DNA of 64,000 bases from Tellurirhabdus bombi (GTDB taxonomy: Bacteria > Bacteroidota > Bacteroidia > Cytophagales > Spirosomataceae). Shown here piece after piece: positions 1-8,730 of this stretch. Position numbers and translations under genes: made by a program. The notes under the pieces were generated by a model. It was not told where the DNA came from and did not search any database. It worked only from the letters and a program-made list of their open reading frames with translations. How positions within the stretch are numbered: position 1 is the stretch's first letter; every line of letters starts with the position of its first letter. The stretch lies in contig NZ_CP090557.1 of NCBI RefSeq assembly GCF_021484805.1, positions 2,430,001-2,494,000 of the forward strand, written 5' to 3'.

Positions 1-789
1 TCCGGTAATTATACGTGGCATTTGGATGACATTCTGGCCGCCATTGAGGAGCACCGCGATTCGTTGGCGCTGGTGATGATGAGCGGGTTGCATTACTACA
101 CGGGGCAGGTTTTTGATATGGCAACCATTACCCGGAAAGCCCACGAAGCGGGTGCGCTCTGCGGCTTTGATTTGGCTCATGCCATCGGTAATATTCCGCT
201 GCACTTACACGACTGGGACGTTGATTTCGCGTTTTGGTGTTCGTATAAATACTTGAATTCGGGGCCAGGTGGCGTTTCGGGTGTTTTTGTGCACGAAAAG
301 CACCACGATGCTAATCTGATCCGTCTGGCGGGTTGGTGGGGCTACGAAGAGGCCCGGCGATTTGAGATGAAAAAAGGATTTGTGCCTATGTCCGGTGCCG
401 ACGGCTGGCAGGTTAGCACGCCAACCATTTTGGCGATGGCAGTGCATCTGGCCGCCATCCAGCAAACGGCGGCAGCCAGCATGGAAGCCTTGCGGCGAAA
501 GAGTGAGCTATTGACCGGCTATTTGGAAGCCGTTCTGAAAGAGTCGGGCTATCCACTGGAGATCATGACCCCGGAAAATCCGGCAGAGCGGGGGAGTCAG
601 TTGTCGCTGCTGGTTCGGAAAGACGGCAAAGCCTTATTCAACCGCTTGGTCGAGGAGGGAATCATTGGCGATTGGCGCGAGCCAGACTGCATCCGGCTCG
701 CTCCGGCACCTTTATACAACACATTTGAAGAGGTTTGGCGGGTTGGGCAGGTATTTGCCGAGGCTAATTCTCAACCGGCTTCAAACTGA
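1..789 (+). CDS. kynU: Kynureninase, C-terminal part (5' end outside window)
   Basis: Kynureninase is a PLP enzyme that cleaves kynurenine or 3-hydroxykynurenine to (3-hydroxy)anthranilate and alanine in tryptophan degradation. The frame is open from base 1, so 262 C-terminal residues of a roughly 420-residue protein are present. Visible family landmarks are the cofactor Asp segment GFDLAHAIGNIPLHLHDW, followed by the PLP-lysine segment SYKYLNSGPG and a C-terminal small domain ending in the substrate-side IRLAPAPLYN motif. The last 26 bases overlap the convergent alpha-E gene, with no terminator between them. The identification is secure; the start and upstream neighbours cannot be seen. Confidence 0.95.
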   Translation, partial: SGNYTWHLDDILAAIEEHRDSLALVMMSGLHYYTGQVFDMATITRKAHEAGALCGFDLAHAIGNIPLHLHDWDVDFAFWCSYKYLNSGPGGVSGVFVHEKHHDANLIRLAGWWGYEEARRFEMKKGFVPMSGADGWQVSTPTILAMAVHLAAIQQTAAASMEALRRKSELLTGYLEAVLKESGYPLEIMTPENPAERGSQLSLLVRKDGKALFNRLVEEGIIGDWREPDCIRLAPAPLYNTFEEVWRVGQVFAEANSQPASN

Positions 790-1720
790 AATACGTCTCG
801 TAAATAGCAGTATCGATTTCATTACAGCGCGTCTGGAAATGATCCAGGTACTGGTGCAAACCCATCCGAAAAATATCGGCTGTATCCGTAAATTCGACCT
901 CAGAACGTAGTTTACTCAATTTCTTTTCGGCTTCGTTGGTGTATCCATTGGTGAGGGCAACGCCCGAAATTTCGTAAAGGGAAAGTTCTGCCTGGCGAAT
1001 GGAATGGGCCACCGAGCGAGGAAAGCGCTTATCGAGAATGAAAAATTCCACGATAGTCGTTGGGTTGAGCATGCGATACTGTTGTCGGTACATGTTGTAG
1101 GCGCTACCAGACCGAAGCACCGCCGACCAGATCATCAGGTCAACTGTTGAGCCCACGGCTTCGACAGAAGGCAGAAGCGTGAAGTATTTCACGTCCAGAA
1201 AGCGTGTTGTTTTGTCGGCCCGTTCCAGAAACCGCCCGACCCGCCCGAAATGCCAGGCTTCGTTGCGCGTGATGGTACAGTCGACAATTCCGTAGTAAAG
1301 CTGACAGCCCATTCGCACTTCGGTTAAAAAATCCTGAAGTCGATTCAGGTCAATTTTATTGGAGGCGCGGCGGACGTTGAGGTAGAGTTCGTTCAACTGT
1401 TCCCACATCTCCTTCGAAATCGTTTCCCGAACCGTCCGGGCGTTTTCCCGGGCATAATTGAGGCTGCTAACGATTGAGTTGGGATTTCGCTTATCAAACG
1501 TCATGAAGTTGAGAACGTTTTCGCGCGTTGGTTTGTCGAAGTACTTATAAAACAGGAAATTGTCGGCCGTAGCAATCAGCAGTGGCTCCCATTGTTCATC
1601 TACGTTAGGAGGAAGATCTAAAGCCAGATTAAAATTTACACTCATGAAACGAGCATAATTTTCGGCCCGTTCAAGGTAGCGATTCACCCAGTAAATGGAA
1701 TTAGCAACGCGGCTAAGCAT
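764..1720 (-). CDS. Alpha-E domain protein (DUF403-like)
   Basis: All-helical protein of 318 residues of the 'alpha-E' family, recognised from the N-terminal motif RVANSIYWVNRYLERAENYA, with the conserved Glu-Arg that names the family, and several later ER-type helices (FLERADKTTRF). The length is normal for the family. In many bacteria such genes sit beside a circularly permuted ATP-grasp protein and a transglutaminase-like protease, and the set is thought to make or modify a peptide. Neither partner is next to this copy: upstream is a divergent NIPSNAP gene and downstream the convergent end of kynureninase. The biochemical role is unknown. Confidence 0.88.
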   Translation of the reverse strand: MLSRVANSIYWVNRYLERAENYARFMSVNFNLALDLPPNVDEQWEPLLIATADNFLFYKYFDKPTRENVLNFMTFDKRNPNSIVSSLNYARENARTVRETISKEMWEQLNELYLNVRRASNKIDLNRLQDFLTEVRMGCQLYYGIVDCTITRNEAWHFGRVGRFLERADKTTRFLDVKYFTLLPSVEAVGSTVDLMIWSAVLRSGSAYNMYRQQYRMLNPTTIVEFFILDKRFPRSVAHSIRQAELSLYEISGVALTNGYTNEAEKKLSKLRSEVEFTDTADIFRMGLHQYLDHFQTRCNEIDTAIYETYFSLKPVEN

Positions 1721-1908
1721 AAGTAAAGTAAAATTAAATGTGGCCGTACGGTAAAAATGTAATTATTGTTTCGGTAAATATAACTATAATCCAAATAATA
1801 CACGGTTGCCGGAAATTTACAAGGAAGTACTCAATTACACAAATGAGTAGTTTTGTTAATAAACTCTTTTTGTTACTTAATAAATAGAACCTAATCTGAA
1901 ATTGTGAG

Positions 1909-2670
1909 ATGAAAAAGATGATTGGCCCTCTTGTGGGGCTTCTGTGTTTGGCTGGAGTGGCTTTGGCAAAACCAGCTCCCAAACCCGATACGCGCTTGTT
2001 TGAAATCCGGGTTTACCACGCTGCTCCCGGAAAATTTGAGGCGATTGTCGATCGGTTCCGGCAGCATACAACCAAGCTATTCGAAAAACACGGAATGGAA
2101 AATATTGGCTACTGGACGCCTACGGACACAAGCCAGCACGATGTCATTTATATTCTGGCTTATCCCAGCCGGGAAGCGCGGGAGGCCTCCTGGAAGGCCT
2201 TTGGCAGTGATCCTGCCTGGAAAGAAGTAGTACAGAAAACAGAAGCAAACGGCAGGCTGGTGGCGAAAGTAGATCAGGTGTTTATGACTGCTTCGGACAT
2301 ATCGCCCGTGATTAAATCCGTCAAGAAGTCGCCGGAGCGTACGTTTGAGATGCGGACCTATACGCCCACACCCGATCATCTGAACGACGTGTTAGCCCGC
2401 TTTCGGAATCATACCATTAAACTGTTTTCCAAGCATGGCATGACCCACATCGGCTATTGGACAACCGTGGAAAAAGACCCCGCTACGCAGCCAAAACTGG
2501 TGTATATTCTGGCGCATAAAAGCGAAGAAGCCGGAAAGAAATCATTTGACGAGTTTCGGAAAGATCCGGTCTGGATCAAAGCCCGTGACGAATCGGAGAA
2601 GAATGGAAAAATTGTGGAGAAAGTAGAGTCGGTCTACATGAAACCAACCGATTATTCACTCATGAAGTAA
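1909..2670 (+). CDS. Exported tandem NIPSNAP-domain protein
   Basis: 253 residues with a signal peptide (MKKMIGPLVGLLCLAGVALA, then KPAPKPD) and two tandem NIPSNAP domains, about residues 29-125 and 142-248. The duplication is obvious: FEIRVYHAAPGKFEAIVDRF / FEMRTYTPTPDHLNDVLARF, and FEKHGMENIGYWT / FSKHGMTHIGYWT. NIPSNAP is a dimeric alpha-beta barrel (ferredoxin-like) fold, so the two repeats may form one intramolecular barrel. The biochemical function of bacterial members is not established. The signal peptide places it in the periplasm or outside. It is a single gene, ending at a hairpin shared with the convergent membrane-protein gene. Confidence 0.9.
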   Translation: MKKMIGPLVGLLCLAGVALAKPAPKPDTRLFEIRVYHAAPGKFEAIVDRFRQHTTKLFEKHGMENIGYWTPTDTSQHDVIYILAYPSREAREASWKAFGSDPAWKEVVQKTEANGRLVAKVDQVFMTASDISPVIKSVKKSPERTFEMRTYTPTPDHLNDVLARFRNHTIKLFSKHGMTHIGYWTTVEKDPATQPKLVYILAHKSEEAGKKSFDEFRKDPVWIKARDESEKNGKIVEKVESVYMKPTDYSLMK

Positions 2671-2680
2671 TACCGTGTGG

Positions 2681-2720
2681 CTGGCCCGAACGTAGGCCTA
2701 AATGGCTATGTTCGGGCCAG
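2681..2720. terminator. Inverted repeat between convergent genes
   Basis: Two perfect 11-base arms, 2681-2691 and 2710-2720, lie between the stop codons of the NIPSNAP gene (+) and the coiled-coil membrane protein gene (-). The T-run after it is weak on both strands, so termination is inferred mainly from position. Confidence 0.6.
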
Positions 2721-2725
2721 TTACT

Positions 2726-4123
2726 TTATATTTCCTTATCAAAATCATCCGAAACATATTTTCGAATGGCCTGGTGGGGCCGCAGCCCGTTGTTACCTAC
2801 CCGCGAGTTCGTCGAGGCGGGGCTTTCAGGCGACGATGAGCGCGCTTTGCTAGCCAGGTTGGAGGTCGTGAAAAAACCGTTCCGAACCTGCTTAAACTCT
2901 TCATCGGTCATCGCTTGCCGCGCGGCGTGGCCTTTTTCGTAACCATCATTGAAAGACGCAATTCGGCTATCGGTACGGGCCAGCTTTGCTTCGTAAAGAA
3001 ACTGGTCGATCTCGCCAATTAACTGTTCCTTCCGCTTTTTCAACTCGTCAATAGAAGGCAGCATGTCTAGGTCATGCTCCAGAATATTTTTCTGCGTCAG
3101 TTGTTTTGACAATTCAAGCTGGGCTTCCCGATGTACTTTATTGAGCCGCTTGGTGCGGCGTTTCAGCCGCCACAAACGAGGGTCAATCTGTAGCCAGCGG
3201 AACCAGTAGCTTTGCAAAACCGGCAAGGCAATACCCAAACAAACCGCACCCGCCAACGCAAACAGAAGTCCACTCAGGATAAACGACAGCAAGGCCATCG
3301 GGCTATTGACCAATTGCAGGTTCAATTCGTCGGATTGCTGCAACTGTTGCTCGATTTTCCGCAGTGTTGCCGGGTCCGCTATGGGATTGAGGTTTGCCGG
3401 ATCGACGGCATTTAGCTGAATGTTTTTGATGCTTTTGTTGATGGCTTCTTTCAGCTTATCCGTCCGGTAAGCTTCGTATCGGAACCAACCCAAAATCATC
3501 AGCGTAACGACAGACAAGATAGCCAGCCCCGTTTTAAACCAGCCGTAGCGCCTAATGGCTTCCGGCGAAGCTTCATTTACGTAAGGTTCTTCAATAAGTC
3601 GGTCATAGACGGGCTTAAGAAGAATCGAAACCATCGCTAGACCGACCGCAAACATCCACGCTTCGACGTTATTCCGAATGTTAAGGGCGTACGCCACAAT
3701 TTCGTGGGAGATGATCAAATCACCCGCCACGAAGCTGATCCCCGCCGCCAGAAAAATCAATCCGGCCAGCAGCGAATAATCCGAGGAAGCCGATTGCCGC
3801 CGCTCTTTGAGGCTTGTTCGTTCCGTTTCTACCGCTGCTAGGTCTTTCTCTAGTTTATCGGTTTCCTGAGCGGCCAGATTGGTTTTCAACAGGTGTTCCT
3901 GCAAGCGATCAAAGGCCGTTTTCCGCTTTTCGGCTGCCTCGGCCACCGTCTGGTTGATTTCCCGGATTTCGCCCCGCTTTTCTTCCACCCGCTCTACAAT
4001 CCATTCATCGCTCACCTGGCTAGACAAATAGCCTTCGTAGGTCTGCCGGTCTACTCCCTCAACGCCGCTGGTGTAACCATGCTGAAAGTCGCCGCTATTG
4101 TTGGGCTGCTGTTGTTCGTTCAT
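2726..4123 (-). CDS. Four-helix membrane protein with flanking coiled coils, unknown function
   Basis: I do not recognise a named family. The 465 residues show a hydrophilic N-terminus, a long charged coiled coil (about 43-110), three hydrophobic helices (about 117-137, 154-172, 197-215), a soluble insert (216-275), a fourth, longer hydrophobic helix (277-303), a second coiled coil (about 318-400) and a polar tail ending in KYVSDDFDKEI. No signal peptide is seen, so both coils are probably cytoplasmic. The gene is last in a minus-strand run and follows the next gene by 84 bases. That neighbour has the same coil, four helices, coil plan, suggesting the two products assemble together. The role is unknown. 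Confidence 0.75.
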   Translation of the reverse strand: MNEQQQPNNSGDFQHGYTSGVEGVDRQTYEGYLSSQVSDEWIVERVEEKRGEIREINQTVAEAAEKRKTAFDRLQEHLLKTNLAAQETDKLEKDLAAVETERTSLKERRQSASSDYSLLAGLIFLAAGISFVAGDLIISHEIVAYALNIRNNVEAWMFAVGLAMVSILLKPVYDRLIEEPYVNEASPEAIRRYGWFKTGLAILSVVTLMILGWFRYEAYRTDKLKEAINKSIKNIQLNAVDPANLNPIADPATLRKIEQQLQQSDELNLQLVNSPMALLSFILSGLLFALAGAVCLGIALPVLQSYWFRWLQIDPRLWRLKRRTKRLNKVHREAQLELSKQLTQKNILEHDLDMLPSIDELKKRKEQLIGEIDQFLYEAKLARTDSRIASFNDGYEKGHAARQAMTDEEFKQVRNGFFTTSNLASKARSSSPESPASTNSRVGNNGLRPHQAIRKYVSDDFDKEI

Positions 4124-4207
4124 CTGGTCCTAATTAATTAGCTGTTCAGGAAAAGGTTTGGCATGAGGATTTTACTGAGGATTAGAATGACACAGTAGCT
4201 ATAACAA

Positions 4208-5302
4208 TTAGTCGCCCCGAATGATTCGGCGTTGGGCTTCCGTTAGGCGATTGCGCAGGCTACGGGCCAGATTGTACTCACTTTCAAACTGGTGAATCAG
4301 CATATCACGGCGGGCATTCGCCCGGTTGCGCTCTGCTTCGGCACGGTTTAAGACCGGAATTACCTGCCATTTCTGCACGCGTAGCTGATCAATTTCGGTA
4401 GTCAGCTGCTGAATTTCTCCTTCCCAAGCTTCTGAACGGTGCTTTTTTTCGCTTTCCAGCTTCCGGCCCTGCGACCAGAAACGAAGATCATTTCGAAGCA
4501 CGGTCAATGTACCTAGTAGCAGTTTCCCGGCGAAAAGAAACAAGAAGAAAATGAAAATAGACAAGGCAATGGCCTTTCCGGCAGACTGCGTTTGCCAAGC
4601 CTGTACCAACAAAAACAAGGACGCGGCAAAAGGTAAACCCATTTCTTCCAGTAGGCGGCGGAATGTCATGCGCGCACCGGCCTCGTGGAAAACAGACGTG
4701 CGGTTGAAAAGGCTGAACATGCCCGCCAGAAAAAGCCCAATCGAAATCGGTCGGCTATCCTGGAAGGCGGGGCGCAGTGTTTCTTCGATCAGGTAATAAT
4801 TGCCGACACACATGACTACAGAAAACGCAAGGCCAATGAGCGTCCGGGGAAGCTGGTGTTCACCCTCAGGCCGCTGGGCTTCCAACTGAGCGAGTTTGGT
4901 CCGCAGTGAATGAATGCGGTCTTCTTTTTCGCCAATAAAGAGATTGAGTTCTCCGATTCGCTCGTTATGCTGCTCGATTTCCTGCTCTAAAGGGGCGGTC
5001 TGGCGCTGAAAATACGTACGGATGATGAGTGTTTTCTCGTCGGGTGGCGATTCTGACAAGCCGTATAAAACGCCTTCATCACGCAGTAAATTCACATCTT
5101 CCAGCCAATCGGGCAGGGCTTCGTCGGGCAAGGGCTGATAATCAGAAGTAAACTCGACGGGCGTTGCCGCAACGCTTGGTTGCTCCGGGCCACTCGGGGC
5201 TGGGGGAGTGGCTGTCCGTTCTGGAACAGGAACCCAGCTTTCGGGCTCTGGGGGCGTAACAGCAGGCCGGAAAAGACTTTTTAAGGGATCAAATAAAGCC
5301 AT
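4208..5302 (-). CDS. Four-helix membrane protein with flanking coiled coils, partner of the downstream gene
   Basis: 364 residues, family not recognised. The first 60 residues are proline-rich and probably disordered. Then comes an acidic stretch (LPDWLEDVNLLRDEGVLYGL), a coiled coil at about 97-142, hydrophobic helices at about 154-172, 186-200, 223-236 and 244-266, and a second coiled coil at about 275-340. No signal peptide or lipobox is present. The architecture parallels the 465-residue protein encoded just downstream on the same strand, although primary sequence similarity by eye is low. I infer a paired membrane complex; a role in membrane or cell-envelope organisation would be a guess. 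Confidence 0.73.
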   Translation of the reverse strand: MALFDPLKSLFRPAVTPPEPESWVPVPERTATPPAPSGPEQPSVAATPVEFTSDYQPLPDEALPDWLEDVNLLRDEGVLYGLSESPPDEKTLIIRTYFQRQTAPLEQEIEQHNERIGELNLFIGEKEDRIHSLRTKLAQLEAQRPEGEHQLPRTLIGLAFSVVMCVGNYYLIEETLRPAFQDSRPISIGLFLAGMFSLFNRTSVFHEAGARMTFRRLLEEMGLPFAASLFLLVQAWQTQSAGKAIALSIFIFFLFLFAGKLLLGTLTVLRNDLRFWSQGRKLESEKKHRSEAWEGEIQQLTTEIDQLRVQKWQVIPVLNRAEAERNRANARRDMLIHQFESEYNLARSLRNRLTEAQRRIIRGD

Positions 5303-5459
5303 ACTGTTTGCGTGGTGTAGGACAAAATATATGCGTAAAACTTAATGTGTCGCGAAAATATTGCTTAACTGCCTATATTTAGCTGTATGCCCCAAAAAAA
5401 CAGACCTGTTAGCCCTAAAAAGCATTGAGTCAGCATGACCAATAAGGATCAAATAAATA

Positions 5460-6041
5460 TCAGGCATTCTGAAAAATCTGCTGTAGCGAGAGCCATAACT
5501 GGCGTTTCAGCGCCCGATCTGCTTCAATGGCCGAGAGCGGGTCGGCCAGCATAAACGTGATACCGGCTAATTCTTTGGGGTCGTAGCGATTGAGCGTAAT
5601 ATTCAGCCGGATTTCCGTGAACGGAACGCCAAACGAAATAAAATGATGTACGCGTTTACTCGCTAAAACCGGACGCAGGTTGATTAAGCCGGAACCCGTT
5701 AAGTTCAGTAAGTCAACTCCTTCGAGATTAAGGTTGACGGATTTTAGAATGTTTTCGAGCAAAATCTGCTCACTCGGCGTCAGATCATCATTGACCAGAA
5801 TAAGCACTTTCTGGTTAATCTGCGGAATAACCGGCTGCGTAACTTCGGGCAGAACAGGAGTCGATTCGGTAATAATCGGAGCAACCTCAGCGGCAGGGGC
5901 TTGCTCGGGCTCTACAACAATCTGTGGGGTTGGAGCCGGTGGGGGTTCCGCTGCGGTAATAATGGGTATAATCGGTTCCGGCTCGGGAACCCGATAAATC
6001 GTTTCTTGCTGAAACAGGTATTTGTAAGCTTCTTTACTCAT
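5460..6041 (-). CDS. Small protein resembling DNA polymerase III psi (HolD-like), tentative
   Basis: 193 residues. A short N-terminal segment (EAYKYLFQQETIYRV) is joined by a Pro/Ala/Glu-rich linker (about 18-77) to a compact domain (78-190). That domain opens with a hydrophobic strand, KVLILVNDDLTPSEQILLEN, continues with VNLNLEGVDLLNL and HFISFGV, and ends ADPLSAIEADRALKRQLWLS. This order matches E. coli psi by eye: a strand plus 'ND.L', a helix before a Leu-rich strand, then 'L..P.....LW..I' at the C-terminus. It is a fold-level impression, not an established assignment. The start codon overlaps the stop of the upstream cytochrome gene by 4 bases, so translation is probably coupled. Confidence 0.7.
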   Translation of the reverse strand: MSKEAYKYLFQQETIYRVPEPEPIIPIITAAEPPPAPTPQIVVEPEQAPAAEVAPIITESTPVLPEVTQPVIPQINQKVLILVNDDLTPSEQILLENILKSVNLNLEGVDLLNLTGSGLINLRPVLASKRVHHFISFGVPFTEIRLNITLNRYDPKELAGITFMLADPLSAIEADRALKRQLWLSLQQIFQNA

Positions 6042-6451
6042 TGTAATTTATACCATTGCACCGATTGAACGGGTTTGCGACGACCGTCGAAAGTTTTGGC
6101 TTCGGGACCGTAATATTTTGCCAGGTAATCCAGCACGGGTGGTTCGGCCTTGCCCAGGTCCCACAGATTCTGCGTGCGCTGCATCCACCGGATTTTTTCT
6201 TTCCAGCCATCACGCGTGAAACGATTTTGCAAAATTAACTTACTGGAATGACAAGCCGTGCATTGTGATTTTACTAACATCAGCTGCGAATCGACAATCA
6301 GGCCCGTTTCAGGATCTTTCTGTAGACTATCGGGTAAGCTGGTTGGAGTAGGGGCAACTGGGCGGGATGGCTCGTTAAGCCCAAAGGCAGAAAGAAAAAG
6401 CCAAACCGAGGTTGCACAGCCAATCCATAGAATCCACTTTATTGTATTCAT
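6038..6451 (-). CDS. Sulfite dehydrogenase cytochrome c subunit (SorB-like)
   Basis: 137 residues beginning MNTIKWILWIG, with an N-terminal hydrophobic signal or anchor (residues 4-24), a Pro-rich linker, and one haem c site, CTACHSS (Cys64, Cys67, His68). A later Met in KIRWMQRTQ is a plausible distal ligand. Mono-haem partners of this size accept electrons from molybdenum sulfite dehydrogenases. The gene starts 20 bases after the sulfite dehydrogenase stop and ends in a 4-base overlap with the psi-like gene. A longer reading frame starting at 6532 would run into the enzyme gene and lack a sensible signal, so I chose 6451. Confidence 0.87.
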   Translation of the reverse strand: MNTIKWILWIGCATSVWLFLSAFGLNEPSRPVAPTPTSLPDSLQKDPETGLIVDSQLMLVKSQCTACHSSKLILQNRFTRDGWKEKIRWMQRTQNLWDLGKAEPPVLDYLAKYYGPEAKTFDGRRKPVQSVQWYKLQ

Positions 6452-6471
6452 TTGGCAGTAATCAGAAATAA

Positions 6472-7698
6472 TTAGACAACTTTCACGGCGATTCGGTGAC
6501 AGGCGTTGTTGCAGTATCCTTCCGGATTCCATTGTGGCATCACCATCGGTTGCGATACCCCTGCATCGTCGGTTGCCCGCGCCCAGATTTCATAATAGCC
6601 CTTTTGGGGTAATTTAAGTTCCGTGCTCCAGTGCTGCCACGCCAGGCGGTTCTTGGGGGCTTTGAGATTAGTCTGTTGCCAGGTGGCCCCGAAATCGAAA
6701 GATACTTCCAGCTTCTTCACGGCCCGATCGCCCGCCCAGGCATGTCCGCGCAAGGCAAGCGTTTGGCCTGGCTCCAGCGTAGCGCCCGTTTTAGGAAACG
6801 TAATCAGCGACTTCACGGGCATGGATTCGATGATTTTAAATTCGCTTTCGGGCGGATCAAAACCCGGCTCGACGGGATGAATGGGTACTTTATAACTTTT
6901 GCCGGTCATCTTGGCTCCATCGTGGACTTTATTGCGTACGGCGATCGTATGCAGCCATTTTCCCGAAACCGAGGCTGGCCAGCCGCCCGCCACCAGCCGG
7001 AGAGGGTAGCCGTGAACCAGCGGAATATCCTGGCCATTCATGGCCCAGGCCAGCAGAGTTTCGTCTTCGAGGGCCTTGCGCATGGGAACGCCGCGCGAAA
7101 TAACCGCTTTGTTGGGGTCCTGGCTGATGTGTAAATCTTTGCCGTGATAGCCGATGTAAACCGCATCTTCCTTGATTCCAACGTCGGCCAGCACGTCTTT
7201 TAAGCGCACACCGGTCCATTCGGCGCAGCTAATGCCGCCATCAGTCCACTGGTTGCCGGCAGTTTGCGGAAAATAACCCGCCCGACCATTGCCGCCACAT
7301 TCGAGAACCAGCTGGTAGGTATAGGTTTTGAAGCGCTTTTTCAGGTCGCTTAGTTTATACGTTTTGGGCGCCTTCACCGATTCGCCGTTTATGGTTAGCG
7401 TCCAGGTAGCAGCGTCGATTTTTTCGGGAATCAGGCCATTGTTGCGGATAAACATTTTGTCGGCGGGCGTAACGGCATCGTCCAGGAGATGGGCCTGCGC
7501 TTCTACGTTCCACGGTTTATCATTCAGGACCACCATGTCTTTGTGTTTGCTGGCCATTGGATTTACGTCGAATACCAAAGGCAGGTAACCTTTTGGCAGT
7601 TGCTCCGCTAACGCAATTTTGGTACCTACCAGCCCGGCCATAGTTGCCAGGGTACTTTTCTTCAGAAAGCCACGGCGATTAAAGAGCGATTCTGTCAT
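6472..7698 (-). CDS. Molybdenum sulfite dehydrogenase / oxidase catalytic subunit (SorA-like)
   Basis: 408 residues. A twin-arginine signal (NRRGFLKKS, Arg8-Arg9) sends the folded molybdopterin enzyme to the periplasm. The sulfite-oxidase fold is marked by LECGGNGR, with Cys134 as the expected molybdenum ligand, and by PLRLVAGGWPASVSGKWL. The C-terminal Mo-co dimerisation domain follows (about 285-408, GATLEPGQTLALRGHAWAGD). The likely reaction is sulfite to sulfate with electrons to the cytochrome encoded immediately downstream. It is the first gene of the minus-strand run. The xdhC-mocA pair at 27-28.7 kb also concerns molybdenum cofactor, but that pathway normally serves xanthine-dehydrogenase-type enzymes. 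Confidence 0.92.
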   Translation of the reverse strand: MTESLFNRRGFLKKSTLATMAGLVGTKIALAEQLPKGYLPLVFDVNPMASKHKDMVVLNDKPWNVEAQAHLLDDAVTPADKMFIRNNGLIPEKIDAATWTLTINGESVKAPKTYKLSDLKKRFKTYTYQLVLECGGNGRAGYFPQTAGNQWTDGGISCAEWTGVRLKDVLADVGIKEDAVYIGYHGKDLHISQDPNKAVISRGVPMRKALEDETLLAWAMNGQDIPLVHGYPLRLVAGGWPASVSGKWLHTIAVRNKVHDGAKMTGKSYKVPIHPVEPGFDPPESEFKIIESMPVKSLITFPKTGATLEPGQTLALRGHAWAGDRAVKKLEVSFDFGATWQQTNLKAPKNRLAWQHWSTELKLPQKGYYEIWARATDDAGVSQPMVMPQWNPEGYCNNACHRIAVKVV

Positions 7699-7830
7699 GT
7701 TCCTATGTATGAATTAATCCTGTTTAGGAAGATTACTAGTAAGGGCTTAATCCTAATTATTAACGCCTAAAGCTACATATTAAATGCAACAGGCGCTGCA
7801 ATTATCCTGTAAATACGTCTTTCCATAAAG

Positions 7831-7861
7831 CAAAAAGGCCGGACGATTGCCCAGCCTTTTA
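7831..7861 (-). terminator. Terminator after clpP
   Basis: A short GC-rich hairpin with arms built on AAAAGGC/GCCTTTT lies 20-50 bases beyond the clpP stop. Read on the minus strand it ends in a T-run, as expected for an intrinsic terminator. Confidence 0.7.
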
Positions 7862-7882
7862 GTCATTTGTTATCTGCGTTTC

Positions 7883-8557
7883 TCAGCGATCGCGGCGCAA
7901 AACCTCATCGATCAGACCGTATTCTTTCGCTTCGTCGGCACGGAACCATTTGTCGCGGTCAGAATCTTTTTCGATTTGCTCCTTGGTCTGGCCACTGTGA
8001 TCAGCCAGGATCTGATACAATTCATCGCGGAGCTTCACAATCTCACGCGCGGTGATTTCGATATCGACCGACTGGCCCTGGGCACCACCCGATGGCTGGT
8101 GAATCATAACGCGGGCGTGGGGCAGCGCTGACCGTTTTCCGGCCGCACCACCGCAAAGCAGAACGGCTCCCATCGAAGCGGCCAGGCTGGTACAAACCGT
8201 GGCTACATCAGGACGAACGTACTGCATGGTGTCGTAAATTCCCAGACCTGCGTATACAGAACCGCCTGGGCTATTGATGTACATCAGGATATCTTTCTTC
8301 GGATCCGCTGATTCCAGGAATAGAAGCTGAGCCACGATGATGTTAGCAATATTGTCATCAACACCCATGCCCATAAAGATGATCCGGTCAGCCATCAACC
8401 GCGAAAACACGTCGACTTCGCGGAAGTTCATTGGCCGTTCTTCGATAACGGAACGGGTCATGTTCTCAACGGTGTGGTTTACGTATCCATCAACGGTCAG
8501 CCCATTAAGGCCCATGTGCTTGACGGCAAACTGGCGGAATTCTTGTCCAAAGTTCAT
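7883..8557 (-). CDS. clpP: ATP-dependent Clp protease proteolytic subunit
   Basis: 224-residue serine peptidase that forms the ClpP barrel fed by ClpX. The catalytic triad is complete: Ser128 in SLAASMGAV, His153 in MIHQPSGG and Asp202 in SDRDKWF, with the same spacing as in E. coli (25 and 49 residues). The oligomer-contact and substrate-groove motif INSPGGSV is present. The N-terminal stretch includes the axial-loop region. In many bacteria the order is tig-clpP-clpX. Here tig and clpP keep their order and strand, but a regulator on the opposite strand lies between them, and clpX is about 10 kb away on the plus strand. Confidence 0.97.
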   Translation of the reverse strand: MNFGQEFRQFAVKHMGLNGLTVDGYVNHTVENMTRSVIEERPMNFREVDVFSRLMADRIIFMGMGVDDNIANIIVAQLLFLESADPKKDILMYINSPGGSVYAGLGIYDTMQYVRPDVATVCTSLAASMGAVLLCGGAAGKRSALPHARVMIHQPSGGAQGQSVDIEITAREIVKLRDELYQILADHSGQTKEQIEKDSDRDKWFRADEAKEYGLIDEVLRRDR

Positions 8558-8730
8558 GCTATTTCTGTTTTCTTAACTTTAAGTGCAACGATATTATAAA
8601 GGGCTTGGTTTCACAAAACGGGTAGAGAACTGTCTGCCACCCGGCATTGTTACTTTACAAAGATGCTGTATTACTCCTATTATTGTAGTCAGTACGGCTT
8701 GCGATATTATCAGTTTTACTTGAGAAGGCA

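Noticed and set aside
6452-6532. Upstream extension of the cytochrome c gene
   Set aside because: Would overlap the sulfite dehydrogenase gene and put 27 polar residues before the signal segment; start at 6451 fits better.
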